Shown: positions 5,782-15,148, counted from the first letter of the stretch. The stretch: DNA of 64,000 bases from DATHWB01 sp035544575 (GCA_035544575.1 DATKEC010000117.1:1-64000); one strand, 5' to 3'. The notes: generated by a model not told the origin, from the letters alone. Program-made: numbers and translations.

Positions 5782-8631
5782 TTGCCTGCCCGGCAGTACA
5801 CATTCGTGTTCACGGACATCGAGGCATCGACGCGGCTGTGGCTGGACCATCCGATCACGGCATCGACCGCCATCGCCCTCCACGACGACATTCTCACGGG
5901 TGTCTTCAAACAGTTTGGCGGTCGGATCGTCAAGAACCTCGGTGACGGCCTGCTGGCGGCCTTCTCGGATCCAGTCGCCGGCATCGAAGCGACTGCGGCG
6001 GGCCAGCGGAGTCTGGCTGATCGTGGCGGGGACCTGGGAGGTGCCGGCATCGTCCGAATGGGAGTCCACTCGGGAGTCGCAGACGCCCGCGGTGACGACC
6101 TGGTCGGTCTCGAGGTGAACCGGTGCCAACGAATCATGGCGTGTGCCCACGGTGGGCAGGTTCTCGTCTCTGCGACCACTGCCGACCTGGCGGCCGATCG
6201 ACTTCCATCCGACCTGACCCTCATGGACCTCGGTGAGTACCAGCTTCCGAGCCTCGACGAACCGCAAACGATTCACCAGCTCGCAGGCTCCGGGCTGCGA
6301 CGTGACTTCCCCCCGTTGAACTCCCCCACGACGGCGACGCACAACCTCCCCGCCGAACTGTCGTCGTTCGTCGGACGCTCTCAGGAGTTGGCCGACCTCG
6401 ACAAGCTGATCCGTTCGAACCGTCTCGTGACCCTGACCGGCGAGGGGGGGATCGGCAAGACCAGACTGGCGTTGCGCTCTGCGTCGATGCTTCGCGGGCT
6501 CTTCCCCGATGGCATCTGGGCAATCGAGCTGTCGTCGGTGACCAACGAGGGCGGAGTCTCATCCCATGTCGCTGGGAGTCTCGGGATCCGCCCCGCTGAA
6601 GGCTCACTCCTCGAGGCAATCACCGAACACTTCAGGCCGCTCAGGACCCTGCTGGTGCTCGATAACTGTGAACACGTGCTGTCCGACGTGGTCGCGCTGG
6701 TCGTTCACCTGTCACGGCGGTGTCCGGACCTCACCATTCTCACGACGAGCCGCGAGCGAATCGGCGTGCCCGGCGAGATCGTGCACCGCGTGCCTCCGAT
6801 GATGTTTCCCGATTCGGACGTGTCTGCCGTCGTTGCCCCGCGATACGACGCCGTGCGGCTCTTTGTCGAGCGGGCGAACCTCGTGGCACCAGGCTTCCGC
6901 CTCGACGAGACCAACGTGCAGCACGTGTCTGAAATCTGCCGACGACTCGATGGCCTTCCGCTGGCCATCGAGTTGGCCGCAGCCAAGTCCGCCTCGATCA
7001 CACCGGCCGAGATGGCCGGAGGGCTGGCCCACAACCTCGACCTCCTCGACCGCCGCGGCCCCGATGGAGACCGCCATCGCACGCTTCGGGCGGCGGCGCG
7101 ATGGAGCGTTCAGCTGCTCGATCCGAACGAACAATTGCTGTTCAAAGCGCTCTCGGTGTTCCGAGGTGGCTTCGACACCGACGCAGTCGCGGCAGTCACC
7201 GAACAAGAGCAGACCGAGGTGTTGGCGGGAATGTCGTCGCTGGCCGACAAGTCTCTCATTCGACGCCATCCCACAGGTGCTCGATTCCAGATGCTCGAAC
7301 CCCTGCGGGTGTTTGCCGGCGAGGAGCTCGCCGGAGCTCCTGCGCAAGGCGTTCACGATCGCCACGCCCTCTACTTCGCCGACCTCGCCGAGGAGGCTTT
7401 TCGGGCCAAGGAGAGCGATCGTCTCGGGCGATGGCTCGACCAGCTCGAAGCAGATCAGGACAACATCCACGCCGCCCTCGAGTGGTCGCTGGAAGAAGGA
7501 CAGCACGCGGTGGCGCTTCGCCTCGCAACGGGGGCGAGCGTCCTCTGGAAGCAGCGCGGGCAAGGGGCGGAGGGACGGCGACGACTCGAGAGGGCACTCG
7601 CGGTCGATGGAGGGGCAGACTCTCTTCGGGCCCGCGGGCACTTCGCCGCCGGCGACCTGGCTGCCGACATCGGTGAGATCGCGTCGGCCCGTGAGCACCT
7701 CCAAACGGCCCTGCGGCTCGGGCGGGAGTTGGGAGACAAGGGTACGGCCGCATGGAGTCTGGCCCGGCTGGCCAGCATTCCGCACAAGGAAGGGGATCTG
7801 GCCACTGCCTGTGATCTCTTCGAGGAGGCTTTGGCCGCGGCACGTGTCGCCGGCGACGACCTCATCCTCAGCCATGTCCTGGCGAGCCTCTCACTCGTGG
7901 TCGCCGACCGGGGAGACGTTGAACGGGCGGGCCGGCTGGCCGACGAGTCGATCGTACGGAGCCGCGCCACCGCCAACACCTATGCGGTGGCAGACGCGCT
8001 GCTCGCCGCTGGAGAGATCACGCTCAACCACGGGTCGGTCGCGGATGCACGGCGTCGCATCGAGGAAGCCCTGGAGATCGGAACACGAGAGGGCCTCGGC
8101 ACCGTCATCGCCTGGTCGCTCGCCTACCTGGGCCGCGCCTCGGTGGTCGAAGGCGAACTCATGGCAGGAAGAGTGATCCTAGAAAAGGCCGTGGAGGAAT
8201 TTGAGCGGGCCGGTACACCGATGGGCAGACCATGGGCAATGCGCCACCTCGCCGTTATCGACTGGCTTCTCGGCGAACCCGCCTCCGCCGAGGCAACGCT
8301 GCGGGACGCCTTGACGGATGCGGTGGCCTATGTACGCCCCGAAGCCCCGCTGATCATCGAGACGTACGGGTGGGTCCTCGCCACCTCGGCCCCCCGTTCG
8401 GCTGCCGTGCTGCTTGCATGCGCCACGGCTCACCTTGGCGTCATCGGGCTCGAGCTGGCCCCTTTCGAGGCAGCGCATGCCGTGTCCGCGCGACGATTGA
8501 TCACCGAGGCGCTCACCGGCGAAGAACGCACCGCCCTCATGCTGGCGGGATCCCAGCTGGACCTGACCGAGGCCGGCCGTCTCGCGGCGGCGCGAACCGA
8601 CCCCATCCAGCCTCACTCGAGCTGCTTGTAG
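5782..8631 (+). CDS. Class III nucleotidyl cyclase-like / NTPase / TPR signalling protein
   Basis: A 949-aa protein from a TTG at 5782; an in-frame stop just upstream and an AAGGTGGTGAGCG Shine-Dalgarno fix the start. Residues 5-165 are a class III adenylate/guanylate cyclase domain keeping both metal aspartates (FTDIE, D12; NLGDGLLAAF, D55). A STAND/NB-ARC-type ATPase follows, with Walker A GEGGIGKT at 220-227, the sensor-like TILTTSRE and a RLDGLPLAIELAA motif. The last roughly 350 residues are helical TPR-like repeats. No DNA-binding domain is visible. The plan is common in actinobacteria; the ligand is unknown. The 3' end overlaps the convergent gene by 19 bp. Confidence 0.85.
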   Translation: MPARQYTFVFTDIEASTRLWLDHPITASTAIALHDDILTGVFKQFGGRIVKNLGDGLLAAFSDPVAGIEATAAGQRSLADRGGDLGGAGIVRMGVHSGVADARGDDLVGLEVNRCQRIMACAHGGQVLVSATTADLAADRLPSDLTLMDLGEYQLPSLDEPQTIHQLAGSGLRRDFPPLNSPTTATHNLPAELSSFVGRSQELADLDKLIRSNRLVTLTGEGGIGKTRLALRSASMLRGLFPDGIWAIELSSVTNEGGVSSHVAGSLGIRPAEGSLLEAITEHFRPLRTLLVLDNCEHVLSDVVALVVHLSRRCPDLTILTTSRERIGVPGEIVHRVPPMMFPDSDVSAVVAPRYDAVRLFVERANLVAPGFRLDETNVQHVSEICRRLDGLPLAIELAAAKSASITPAEMAGGLAHNLDLLDRRGPDGDRHRTLRAAARWSVQLLDPNEQLLFKALSVFRGGFDTDAVAAVTEQEQTEVLAGMSSLADKSLIRRHPTGARFQMLEPLRVFAGEELAGAPAQGVHDRHALYFADLAEEAFRAKESDRLGRWLDQLEADQDNIHAALEWSLEEGQHAVALRLATGASVLWKQRGQGAEGRRRLERALAVDGGADSLRARGHFAAGDLAADIGEIASAREHLQTALRLGRELGDKGTAAWSLARLASIPHKEGDLATACDLFEEALAAARVAGDDLILSHVLASLSLVVADRGDVERAGRLADESIVRSRATANTYAVADALLAAGEITLNHGSVADARRRIEEALEIGTREGLGTVIAWSLAYLGRASVVEGELMAGRVILEKAVEEFERAGTPMGRPWAMRHLAVIDWLLGEPASAEATLRDALTDAVAYVRPEAPLIIETYGWVLATSAPRSAAVLLACATAHLGVIGLELAPFEAAHAVSARRLITEALTGEERTALMLAGSQLDLTEAGRLAAARTDPIQPHSSCL

Positions 8632-9008
8632 ATCTCCTGGTACATCGTCTCTTCTTCTTCTGAGACTGTGATCGACGCGAAGTTCACTCTCGGGTTCAGA
8701 CCACGGTGGTGGTTGCGCAGGACCGTCACGACGCGCCAGTGGTCAGCCACCCCGTCCACCGCCAGGCGACTCAACGCCTCGGCAACATCATCCTCACTCT
8801 TCTGATCTTGGCTTAGCTGCCCGGTCAGAACCGGCAGCGGGTTCAGCAAGTAGCGGATGAAAGCCTCCCGCTGGACCGGGTCGTTCGTGTCGAACTCCGT
8901 CACGTAGGTGCGGATCGGGTTCACACCGCGAGCCTCGGCGACCCGCCTCATCGCCGGGGCCGGCAGCTCGACCTCGGTCCATCCCGATCGTTCGTCTCCG
9001 ATTGCCAC
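8613..9008 (-). CDS. Hypothetical protein (131 aa)
   Basis: GTG start at 9008 behind a perfect AAGGAGG. The 131-aa soluble protein (MAIGDERSGWTEVELPAPAMRR) has an N-terminal segment that pairs Asp/Arg-rich loops with HRGLNPRVNFASITV near residue 100 and an acidic helical C-terminus. I do not recognise the family. It overlaps the convergent cyclase-ATPase gene by 19 bp at its 3' end and shares the strand of the AlkB-like gene upstream, 49 bp away, so the two may be co-transcribed. Confidence 0.65.
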   Translation of the reverse strand: MAIGDERSGWTEVELPAPAMRRVAEARGVNPIRTYVTEFDTNDPVQREAFIRYLLNPLPVLTGQLSQDQKSEDDVAEALSRLAVDGVADHWRVVTVLRNHHRGLNPRVNFASITVSEEEETMYQEIYKQLE

Positions 9009-9057
9009 TGGAACCTCCTTGCCCCGAACATACCCCGCGTGGGGTCGACGAGGAAGT

Positions 9058-9666
9058 TCAGCCGTAGCTGTGCCGGAACATGACCGCGATCCGCGGACCG
9101 GCAGAAGCCACTTTGGGGATGCTGTGATCGTGAGTCCGCTGACACGAGCCGCCCATGACGATCAGGTCCCCACGACCGGCCGACCACCCCGTACTCGGAC
9201 CGCCTCCCTTCGGTCGCACCCGGAACGGACGCGGTTCGCCGAGCGAAACGATCGCCACCGTCGCCGTCGGCAGGTCGCGGGCAATACGGTCGCCGTGCCA
9301 GGCAACGCTGTCCCGTCCGTCTCGGTAGAGGTTGCACGTGATGCGATCGAGGGCGATCCCATAACGTCGACTCAGAGCATCAGACATCTCCTGGATCGCT
9401 TCGAGCCCCGCCGGAGCCGAGTCGGCTCGCAACGAAGCCCCCTGTCGGGGTCGGGCGACCTCGGCGCCCCTGATTCGTTCCACCCCGTCTCGCCAATCGA
9501 CCCGTTCGAGCATCGACACGAACAGCTCATCGGGCCGGTGGGCCCAATTGGATTGCCGATCGATCCAGGCGCCCTCACCCAGATCGAACCGTTCCATGGA
9601 CGCGAAATCTCGATCGAAGGATTCTCCACTTGCGGAGAGATCGAACAGGGAGCGCTGAAAGTTCAT
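9058..9666 (-). CDS. alkB: AlkB-family 2-oxoglutarate/Fe(II) dioxygenase
   Basis: A 202-aa protein. The double-stranded beta-helix core shows the iron ligands H124 and D126 (AWHGDR) and H181 (HSIPK) and the 2-oxoglutarate/nucleotide-recognition arginines R192 and R198 (PRIAVMFR). The nucleotide-recognition lid with the CNLYRDGRD stretch at 111-119 is also present. AlkB enzymes oxidatively remove alkyl groups from N1-methyladenine and N3-methylcytosine in DNA or RNA. Length and motif spacing match the ordinary bacterial enzyme. The exact substrate class within the ALKBH family is not determined. Confidence 0.88.
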   Translation of the reverse strand: MNFQRSLFDLSASGESFDRDFASMERFDLGEGAWIDRQSNWAHRPDELFVSMLERVDWRDGVERIRGAEVARPRQGASLRADSAPAGLEAIQEMSDALSRRYGIALDRITCNLYRDGRDSVAWHGDRIARDLPTATVAIVSLGEPRPFRVRPKGGGPSTGWSAGRGDLIVMGGSCQRTHDHSIPKVASAGPRIAVMFRHSYG

Positions 9667-9857
9667 CGCGCGGGGGATCGTAGTCGAACGTGTGTTCTAT
9701 GCACGGGCGCCGAGGCCGCTTCGCGTTCTTGTGTCCCGGAGAACATCAAGAGCAACCGTCTTGTCTGACTGCTGTGTCTCGACTCCCGATGGGACGGTTC
9801 ATTACTCGGGGCATCGGTGGCACTACGCTGAAATCTACCGAACTACGCGAGGTCACC

Positions 9858-10302
9858 GTGGATTATTCGAAGATTCCGTCCGACCGAATATGGTCTCGTG
9901 TCGGCTACTCACGAGCGGTTCGCATCGGGGATATCATCGAGGTCGCGGGCACATCGGCTTCAGGCCCCAACGGTCAGGTGATCGCTCCTGGCGACATGTA
10001 CGAACAGGCCAAGTACTGCATCCAGGTCATATGCGATGCGATCGAACAACTCGGCGGCAAGGTCGAGCATGTCATCCGTACACGCGTATTTGTCACGGAT
10101 ATCTCGCTGTGGGAGAGAGTAAGTTCCAAGAGTGGTGAGGGCTTCAGTAACAGGGGCGGCCTCATTGTGAATATCGGAGGCCGGGCGCGCGCACGGTGAA
10201 GTCTTCGGCGAGATCCAGCCAGCTTCGGCATTTGTCGGAATTTCGGAGCTGCTCCACCCGGACCTCATGATCGAAATCGAGGCGACAGCGATCGTGCGAT
10301 AG
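9858..10302 (+). pseudogene. RidA/YjgF-family gene interrupted by a ~61-bp insertion
   Basis: The N-terminal half (from the GTG at 9858, after CGAGGTCACC) is a normal RidA sequence, IWSRVGYSRAVRIGDIIEVAG, up to FVTDISLWERV. Typical members continue GRAHGEVFGE. That continuation is present, but in the +1 frame from 10183 (GRAHGEVFGEIQPASAFVGI...MIEIEATAIVR, stop at 10300-10302). About 61 bp (10122-10182), not a multiple of three, separate the parts and cause early termination at 10199. The insert carries the inverted pair GGCCTC/GAGGCC. RidA proteins hydrolyse reactive enamines/imines, so the intact gene would have suited a neighbourhood of PLP enzymes and amino-acid oxidases. Confidence 0.8.
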
Positions 10303-10309
10303 CGACCCC

Positions 10310-11212
10310 TCAGATCCGTATGGGGAGGTCGACCGGACCGTAGAACCCAGGTTCCAGCGCCCTGATATGCCGAGCGGCGTTCACCATGCGCGCCGTGGTC
10401 CCCTCGTCGCCGGGGAAACCTCCCTCGATCTGCACATCCAGGGTGGCGGTTCCTCTGATGGAGATTCGATCCCCTGGTTCGTCGATCCCCCATGCCATCA
10501 ACAACACGAGGTCGATGCTGCGACCGCCTTCACAGACGAGGTGGATCCGCTGATCCTGGCCGAGGACGGATTCGCCGCCCGCGATCGGCTCCAGGGACAG
10601 CGTGAAACTGACCACGCGCCAGCCGAGGCCTACGGCGAGAGCCTTCGCGCTCGCCTCCAGTCCGACATGACCAATGGCACCGGACTCGGCCGCCCGAGAG
10701 AACTCACGTGGTGTCATTCCATATCCGGTCTTGAGCACCAGGGATCTGCGTCGGGTTCGCGTGTCGACTCTGCGGACGACGTTCACGGAACGCACATCGC
10801 GACATCCACCTGCGAGCAGCATCGGCACTCGATCCATCACGAACCCAGGATTGGCGCCAGTCACGATCACCGACCGACCAGCCTCGCGACAGGCCGACCT
10901 GAGGTCGTTTGCCTCGTCTGCTGTCGGGTCGGCGAGTTCCTCGCATGTCGTGACGACGTGCGCGCCAGACGCCAGCAGTCGAGCAACCACCGGAGTCACA
11001 ACCGCCGCCCTCGAGCTGAATGCCACGAACGCGAGCTCATGGGTCTGGTCGACCTCGTCCAACGACTCCCATGCGGGAACTCCGAGCGCGGTCTCGGCCG
11101 CGGCTCGGGCAGCAGGGTCGGGGTCGACGACGGCCGCAGGCCGGCCCAATCCCGCATCCCTCGCGGCAACGATCCCGTCGAGACCGATTTGTCCGGCACC
11201 GATCAGGATCAT
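10310..11212 (-). CDS. Dihydrodipicolinate-reductase-like dehydrogenase
   Basis: A 300-aa protein from the ATG at 11212 (MILIGAGQIGLDGIVAARD); the frame is open 22 codons further upstream, but this start puts the dinucleotide-binding GxGxxG at its usual N-terminal place. The fold resembles DapB-like NAD(P) dehydrogenases such as 2,4-diaminopentanoate dehydrogenase: a Rossmann half, a GANPGFVMDRVP stretch near residue 130 and a mixed-sheet catalytic half. Substrates of this family are amino or keto acids, not necessarily dihydrodipicolinate. It is the last gene of the minus-strand run that begins at 15046 with the formamidase-like subunits. Confidence 0.65.
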   Translation of the reverse strand: MILIGAGQIGLDGIVAARDAGLGRPAAVVDPDPAARAAAETALGVPAWESLDEVDQTHELAFVAFSSRAAVVTPVVARLLASGAHVVTTCEELADPTADEANDLRSACREAGRSVIVTGANPGFVMDRVPMLLAGGCRDVRSVNVVRRVDTRTRRRSLVLKTGYGMTPREFSRAAESGAIGHVGLEASAKALAVGLGWRVVSFTLSLEPIAGGESVLGQDQRIHLVCEGGRSIDLVLLMAWGIDEPGDRISIRGTATLDVQIEGGFPGDEGTTARMVNAARHIRALEPGFYGPVDLPIRI

Positions 11213-11285
11213 CGTGAGCCCCGCTGGTAGTCCCGCGGTCACGGCCGCGACAACCCAACCTGCGGCTGGCCCACACAACCGACGA

Positions 11286-12401
11286 TCATGTCAACCGGTG
11301 GCGAGCGACGAAGTCGGCATCGAGTTCCCACCCGAATCCGGGCCCATCGGGAAGCGTGAACAGACCGTCACGGAGCTCTGGCCGGTTGGCGAGAATGTGC
11401 CAGAAGACAGGGTCCCGCTCTACATGGAATGCCTCCACATACGTCCCATGGGGCTGACTGGCGAGGAGATGCGACGCCACTTGTGCCTCTTCGTGGTGGC
11501 CCAACTCGCTCCCAAAAACCCTGGCGGTGGCAGCGACGCGCAGCCACTCCGTGGGACCACCGCCCCAGGACACGTCGAAGTTGGAGACGTCGATCGCTCC
11601 GGCCCTAAACAGCTCGTGCATTCCGACATGGGTGATCTCCGACTGCCCCGCGGCCACCGCCACGCCACCCATCATGCGCACGTCGCGCATGCCGGTCTTG
11701 TCGGCGGGCCACCGACACGGCTCCTCGAACCAGCGGAGCTGGACGAATTCTCTCGTTCGTGAGATGAACTCGATCGCCTGGCGAGCGGAGTATCCCTGGT
11801 TGGCGTCGACCATGAAGATCCACCCGTCTGGTGCGGTCCGCACCGCCCGTCGCAATCGCTCTGCGTCGACCTCGGGCGTTCGTCCACCAATCTTGAACTT
11901 CATCCCCACCATCCCGTGGCCCACGAAGGCCTCGATCTCCTGCTCGATCGAAGGAAATCCCGGCTCTTCGTAATAGCCGCCGATCCCGATCATGGGGATC
12001 GCCGCCCGGAAGCCCCCCCACAATCTGAACAGCGGCTGCCCATGGAACTTTCCGAGCGCGTCCCAAACGGCGGAGTCCACGCATGCGATCGCCTGCATCG
12101 CCAGTCTCCGGTCGCGCAGTTGGTCGCGCGTGATCACGCTCATCGCTTCCCAGATCTGCTCATAGTCGAGAATGCTGATTCCGGTGACGAGCGGAATCAG
12201 TTCGCGAGAGATTATCTCTAGAACTTCGAGCTGTTCGTCACCGTCGGTATCCGCGTTATAGATCTCGCCCACAACCCCATCGGTCGTACGCAACTTCGTG
12301 ATGATGGTGCACCGATTCGGCATACTGTAGAAACTCCCCTTATACGTACGATCCAAGGGAACTCGAATAGGTGTGGTCTCAATCGATTCGATCTCGAGCA
12401 T
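11286..12401 (-). CDS. Mandelate racemase/muconate-lactonizing enzyme family protein
   Basis: A 371-aa enolase-superfamily enzyme starting behind CAGGAGACAGC. The capping domain covers residues 1-125. In the barrel, K168 and K170 (MKFKIGG) are the KxK bases, D199 (VDANQ), E226/E227 (FEEP) and E255 (AGQSE) are the Mg ligands, and H302/H303 (GHHEEAQ) sits where MR-type enzymes carry the His base. Such enzymes abstract a proton alpha to a carboxylate (racemases, sugar-acid dehydratases, cycloisomerases). It lies between the formamidase-like large subunit and the DapB-like gene. Substrate unknown; it is clearly different from the two paralogues at 15149 and 54824. Confidence 0.87.
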   Translation of the reverse strand: MLEIESIETTPIRVPLDRTYKGSFYSMPNRCTIITKLRTTDGVVGEIYNADTDGDEQLEVLEIISRELIPLVTGISILDYEQIWEAMSVITRDQLRDRRLAMQAIACVDSAVWDALGKFHGQPLFRLWGGFRAAIPMIGIGGYYEEPGFPSIEQEIEAFVGHGMVGMKFKIGGRTPEVDAERLRRAVRTAPDGWIFMVDANQGYSARQAIEFISRTREFVQLRWFEEPCRWPADKTGMRDVRMMGGVAVAAGQSEITHVGMHELFRAGAIDVSNFDVSWGGGPTEWLRVAATARVFGSELGHHEEAQVASHLLASQPHGTYVEAFHVERDPVFWHILANRPELRDGLFTLPDGPGFGWELDADFVARHRLT

Positions 12402-12470
12402 GCTGTCTCCTGGGTGCTTCGGTACTCGTTCACTGGACGGCTCAAGACCGACTCCGTCAGAACCTCGGAT

Positions 12471-14708
12471 TCACGTTGGCCGGGGGGATTGGGGAAGAAG
12501 AAAGGGTTTCGGATCTGCGAATCGCTCGAGGACGTTTTGTGTGACTCGGGCGACATTGTTCTCATAGCGGTTGTGGGCCAGACTGCCCGACCAGGCGATC
12601 GATCCGACGGAGAAGACAGCCCCACCATCGTCGGTCTCGAAGAACACCATGTCCGCTCGGATGCGATCAGGTGCGTCGTGAGCCACCGGCAGTCGGTCCG
12701 CTATCGACGTCAATGCGAGGTCGAAGATGTTCGAATGCCCCTCCGACGACGCCAGCACGACGGCGTGTGACGGCGTTCCAAGCCCCGGATCGGCTCGGTC
12801 GATCTCATAGCCCGCGGCGCCATTCATCAAAAGGCCGAAGTCACCGATCACATCGTCGGGAACCCCTTCGAACACGAAGGCGGTACGTTCGTCGCTGTCG
12901 CGGCCGTCCCCCGTCCGACGCCGATAGCCGGCCGATTCGTCGAAACCCTGGGTGATGAACCCGACGCCCGTGAGAAGATGCGGCGCTCGTCCCAGCCCGC
13001 TCCAAGTACCGGCCATCTCGCCCGTGAATGCGAGGTGACCCTGGGCGGCGTCAGCCGCCCAGAGCATGGGGGCGTCGGGACGCCGCACCTCGACCACGCC
13101 ATGAATGCCAGGGTGGAATGCGATCCTGGCATAGAACCCGTTACCGCCGATGTACATCAGCCGCCCACCCGAACGGACGTGTTCGTCCACGGCGTCGAGC
13201 ATCTTGGTGCTGACGTACTCGGGGTGTGAACCGGTCAGAACGACCCTGTATCCGGCGAGGGCCGAGATCCCTCCGCGATCGATGTCCTCGTCGGTGACCA
13301 CGTCGTAGCTGACTCCAGTTTGTTCCAGCCACGCCACGATCAGCATGTCCTGGCAGAACTTGTAGATGCGACCTTCTGGTCTGAAGTTGGTGACCGGTTG
13401 GCGGAGCGTGGCGTGCACCACTGTGCTCCCGTCCGAATGAGTGTCGTACGTCGACAGCCCGAGCGGTTGGTCGAGCAACAAGAGGTCGGTGTCGTCGAGG
13501 ACAGTCAGACGTCCCTGCATCAACTCGACGACCTGGGCTGTGACCCGCATCCTGAGGTTGGCGTAGGCGGCGTAGGTGGCAGTAGGGAGAACGAACACGA
13601 CCTCGGATCGTGCCGCGGCGGCACGTACGACGAAGGGGACCCAGAACACCGCGTCGCCCGCTGTGAACCTGCCGGCGTAACAGCCGCTGGGCCAATCCTC
13701 GGGCACGACCAGTTCGATGGATGTGTCCCAGTCGGCGTCGAGGAGGTCATCGTCGTGAAAGTGAATTGCGCCGTACTCCTCGGATCTGACAGTCCAGTCT
13801 GCCGACGCCCCCGACCAGTTGGACCCACCGACCGCGCGGGTCGGGAGATTGCACACTTCGCCGTGGAGTCCACTGGCAGACGCATCGAACACGGCTTCAC
13901 CCGAGATACCGTTCGAGAAATCCCAGTCGCCGATCGCGGAGTCAGCATTCCGAGTTGGGCCGAGCTCGGCCACCGCCTCCACCTCTTCCCGATCGAGGGG
14001 CCGTCCGAAGAGACGGGGCCGTTCGATCCTCCCGTTGAAGCAGTCGCGGGGAACCTGGCGACCACGCTCGTCGACGACGAGATCGGCAGCCACCACCACC
14101 GGGCCCTCACCGAAGCGCAAACCGGCTTGGGAAGGCTGCACCGACCACGCCCAACCGGCCGGCTCGTAACGCGCAGACGGCATAGTCCACACACCGAATT
14201 CGAGCTGGCGGTCGTCACAGCTCACGGACACGAACGACCACCTTCCGGCGGGGACGGCGAGGCCGCTGTCGACGAGAACGGGCTTTGAGCCGTCCGAGCT
14301 GTGGTTGAGCCACAACCGGCCTCCGACCAGCACGAGCCGGCAGTGCCCACCCCCAGCAGACGCAGTTCCGACGACGGTCTGGACGCTCGCGAGTTCGTGA
14401 CTGGGATGGAGGGTGACGCCCCACGTGAACGCATCCACGTCGGCGAGAGCCGCCGATGGAGGGACGCGGACATAGGAACCCCGGTCGATCGGCTGACGGA
14501 CTGCGGGATATTCGCCTCCGACAGCCGAATCCAGCACCTCGAAGTCAAAGGCTGGGACGTCCGGACCCGGGCCCACGTTTGGAGCTCGCAGGCGACCAAC
14601 GGCAGCCTCGACCGTCGGAACTCCGTCACAACTGACTTTGAATCCGATGGTCTCGCCCGGGCGGACACTCCTCCGATCGGCGTAGGCCATCACGATTGGA
14701 CTCGTCAC
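12471..14708 (-). CDS. N,N-dimethylformamidase-like large (beta) subunit
   Basis: A 745-aa protein from a GTG at 14708 that overlaps the small-subunit stop (GTGA) and has GGAGG five bases upstream. It has an N-terminal concanavalin-like/LamG region (about 120-300) and a C-terminal catalytic region matching the DMFase large-subunit family. Candidate mononuclear-iron ligands are Tyr near 378 (TATYAAYANLR), Tyr near 419 (LSTYDTHSDG) and Glu near 492 (SHPEYVS), with GGNGFY about 26 residues later; the spacing agrees with my memory of the Paracoccus enzyme, an alpha2beta2 N-substituted formamide hydrolase. Neighbours suggest a natural amide rather than the solvent as substrate. Confidence 0.85.
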   Translation of the reverse strand: MTSPIVMAYADRRSVRPGETIGFKVSCDGVPTVEAAVGRLRAPNVGPGPDVPAFDFEVLDSAVGGEYPAVRQPIDRGSYVRVPPSAALADVDAFTWGVTLHPSHELASVQTVVGTASAGGGHCRLVLVGGRLWLNHSSDGSKPVLVDSGLAVPAGRWSFVSVSCDDRQLEFGVWTMPSARYEPAGWAWSVQPSQAGLRFGEGPVVVAADLVVDERGRQVPRDCFNGRIERPRLFGRPLDREEVEAVAELGPTRNADSAIGDWDFSNGISGEAVFDASASGLHGEVCNLPTRAVGGSNWSGASADWTVRSEEYGAIHFHDDDLLDADWDTSIELVVPEDWPSGCYAGRFTAGDAVFWVPFVVRAAAARSEVVFVLPTATYAAYANLRMRVTAQVVELMQGRLTVLDDTDLLLLDQPLGLSTYDTHSDGSTVVHATLRQPVTNFRPEGRIYKFCQDMLIVAWLEQTGVSYDVVTDEDIDRGGISALAGYRVVLTGSHPEYVSTKMLDAVDEHVRSGGRLMYIGGNGFYARIAFHPGIHGVVEVRRPDAPMLWAADAAQGHLAFTGEMAGTWSGLGRAPHLLTGVGFITQGFDESAGYRRRTGDGRDSDERTAFVFEGVPDDVIGDFGLLMNGAAGYEIDRADPGLGTPSHAVVLASSEGHSNIFDLALTSIADRLPVAHDAPDRIRADMVFFETDDGGAVFSVGSIAWSGSLAHNRYENNVARVTQNVLERFADPKPFLLPQSPRPT

Positions 14709-15046
14709 GGGTCCTCCAGTTCCACGCCGAAGATCTCTTTCCAGCGCGCCCGGAACACATGCCATTCGGCGGCGATGATGTCGTGGAACACGAACTCGTC
14801 GAGCCGTTCAGCCCGAAGCGGCTCGGATTCGGTGAATCGGGCAAGGACCCACTTCGTGTGTGGTTCGACCATCCAAAGGAAGTAGCTTCCGGGGATCGGA
14901 CCTCCCCGCATGTAGTCGAGGAGTGCCTGCAAATCGGCAGAGTGCCGGCCAAACGGGTGGGACCGAAACTCCGCAACGAGGTCCTGGCGGCTGCCGTCGA
15001 CCCCAGCCGGGATGACGCGTAGCGGTGGTCGGTTGTCCGTCGGCAT
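14705..15046 (-). CDS. N,N-dimethylformamidase-like small (alpha) subunit
   Basis: A 113-aa protein (MPTDNRPPLRVIPAGVDG) ending in EIFGVELEDP. A small helical subunit immediately upstream of, and 4 bp overlapping with, the large subunit is the known arrangement of DMFase genes. The central motif SYFLWMVEPHTKWVLARF and the helical FHDIIAAEWHVFRARWKEIFG tail fit the family; the usual length is somewhat larger (about 130 aa). It heads the minus-strand operon 15046-10310 and faces the MR gene at 15149 across 102 bp containing a LacI-type site. The Shine-Dalgarno is weak. Confidence 0.8.
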   Translation of the reverse strand: MPTDNRPPLRVIPAGVDGSRQDLVAEFRSHPFGRHSADLQALLDYMRGGPIPGSYFLWMVEPHTKWVLARFTESEPLRAERLDEFVFHDIIAAEWHVFRARWKEIFGVELEDP

Positions 15047-15078
15047 GCAACCGATTCTAGGCAGACTGAGACCGTTCC

Positions 15079-15092
15079 TGGAAACGTTTTTC
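15079..15092. promoter_or_regulatory. LacI-type operator candidate between the formamidase and MR operons
   Basis: TGGAAACGTTTTTC carries the left half and central CG of the GGAAACGTTTCC palindrome seen repeatedly in this window. It lies in the 102-bp divergent gap, in position to control both transcription units. Confidence 0.55.
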
Positions 15093-15148
15093 GGCTACTC
15101 TCACCAACTAGTTTCCAATCCGTCTTCGACGGCCATGGGAGGACTGGC

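Noticed and set aside
9032..9045. ACCCC-GCGT-GGGGT hairpin downstream of the AlkB-family gene as a terminator.
   Set aside because: The stem is only 5 bp with no T-run, and the next gene on the strand follows closely.
10119..10182. The RidA insertion begins GTAAGT, like a spliceosomal 5' splice site.
   Set aside because: The DNA is bacterial in every other respect and spliceosomal introns are not expected; the segment is too short for a self-splicing group I or II intron. The match is taken as chance.
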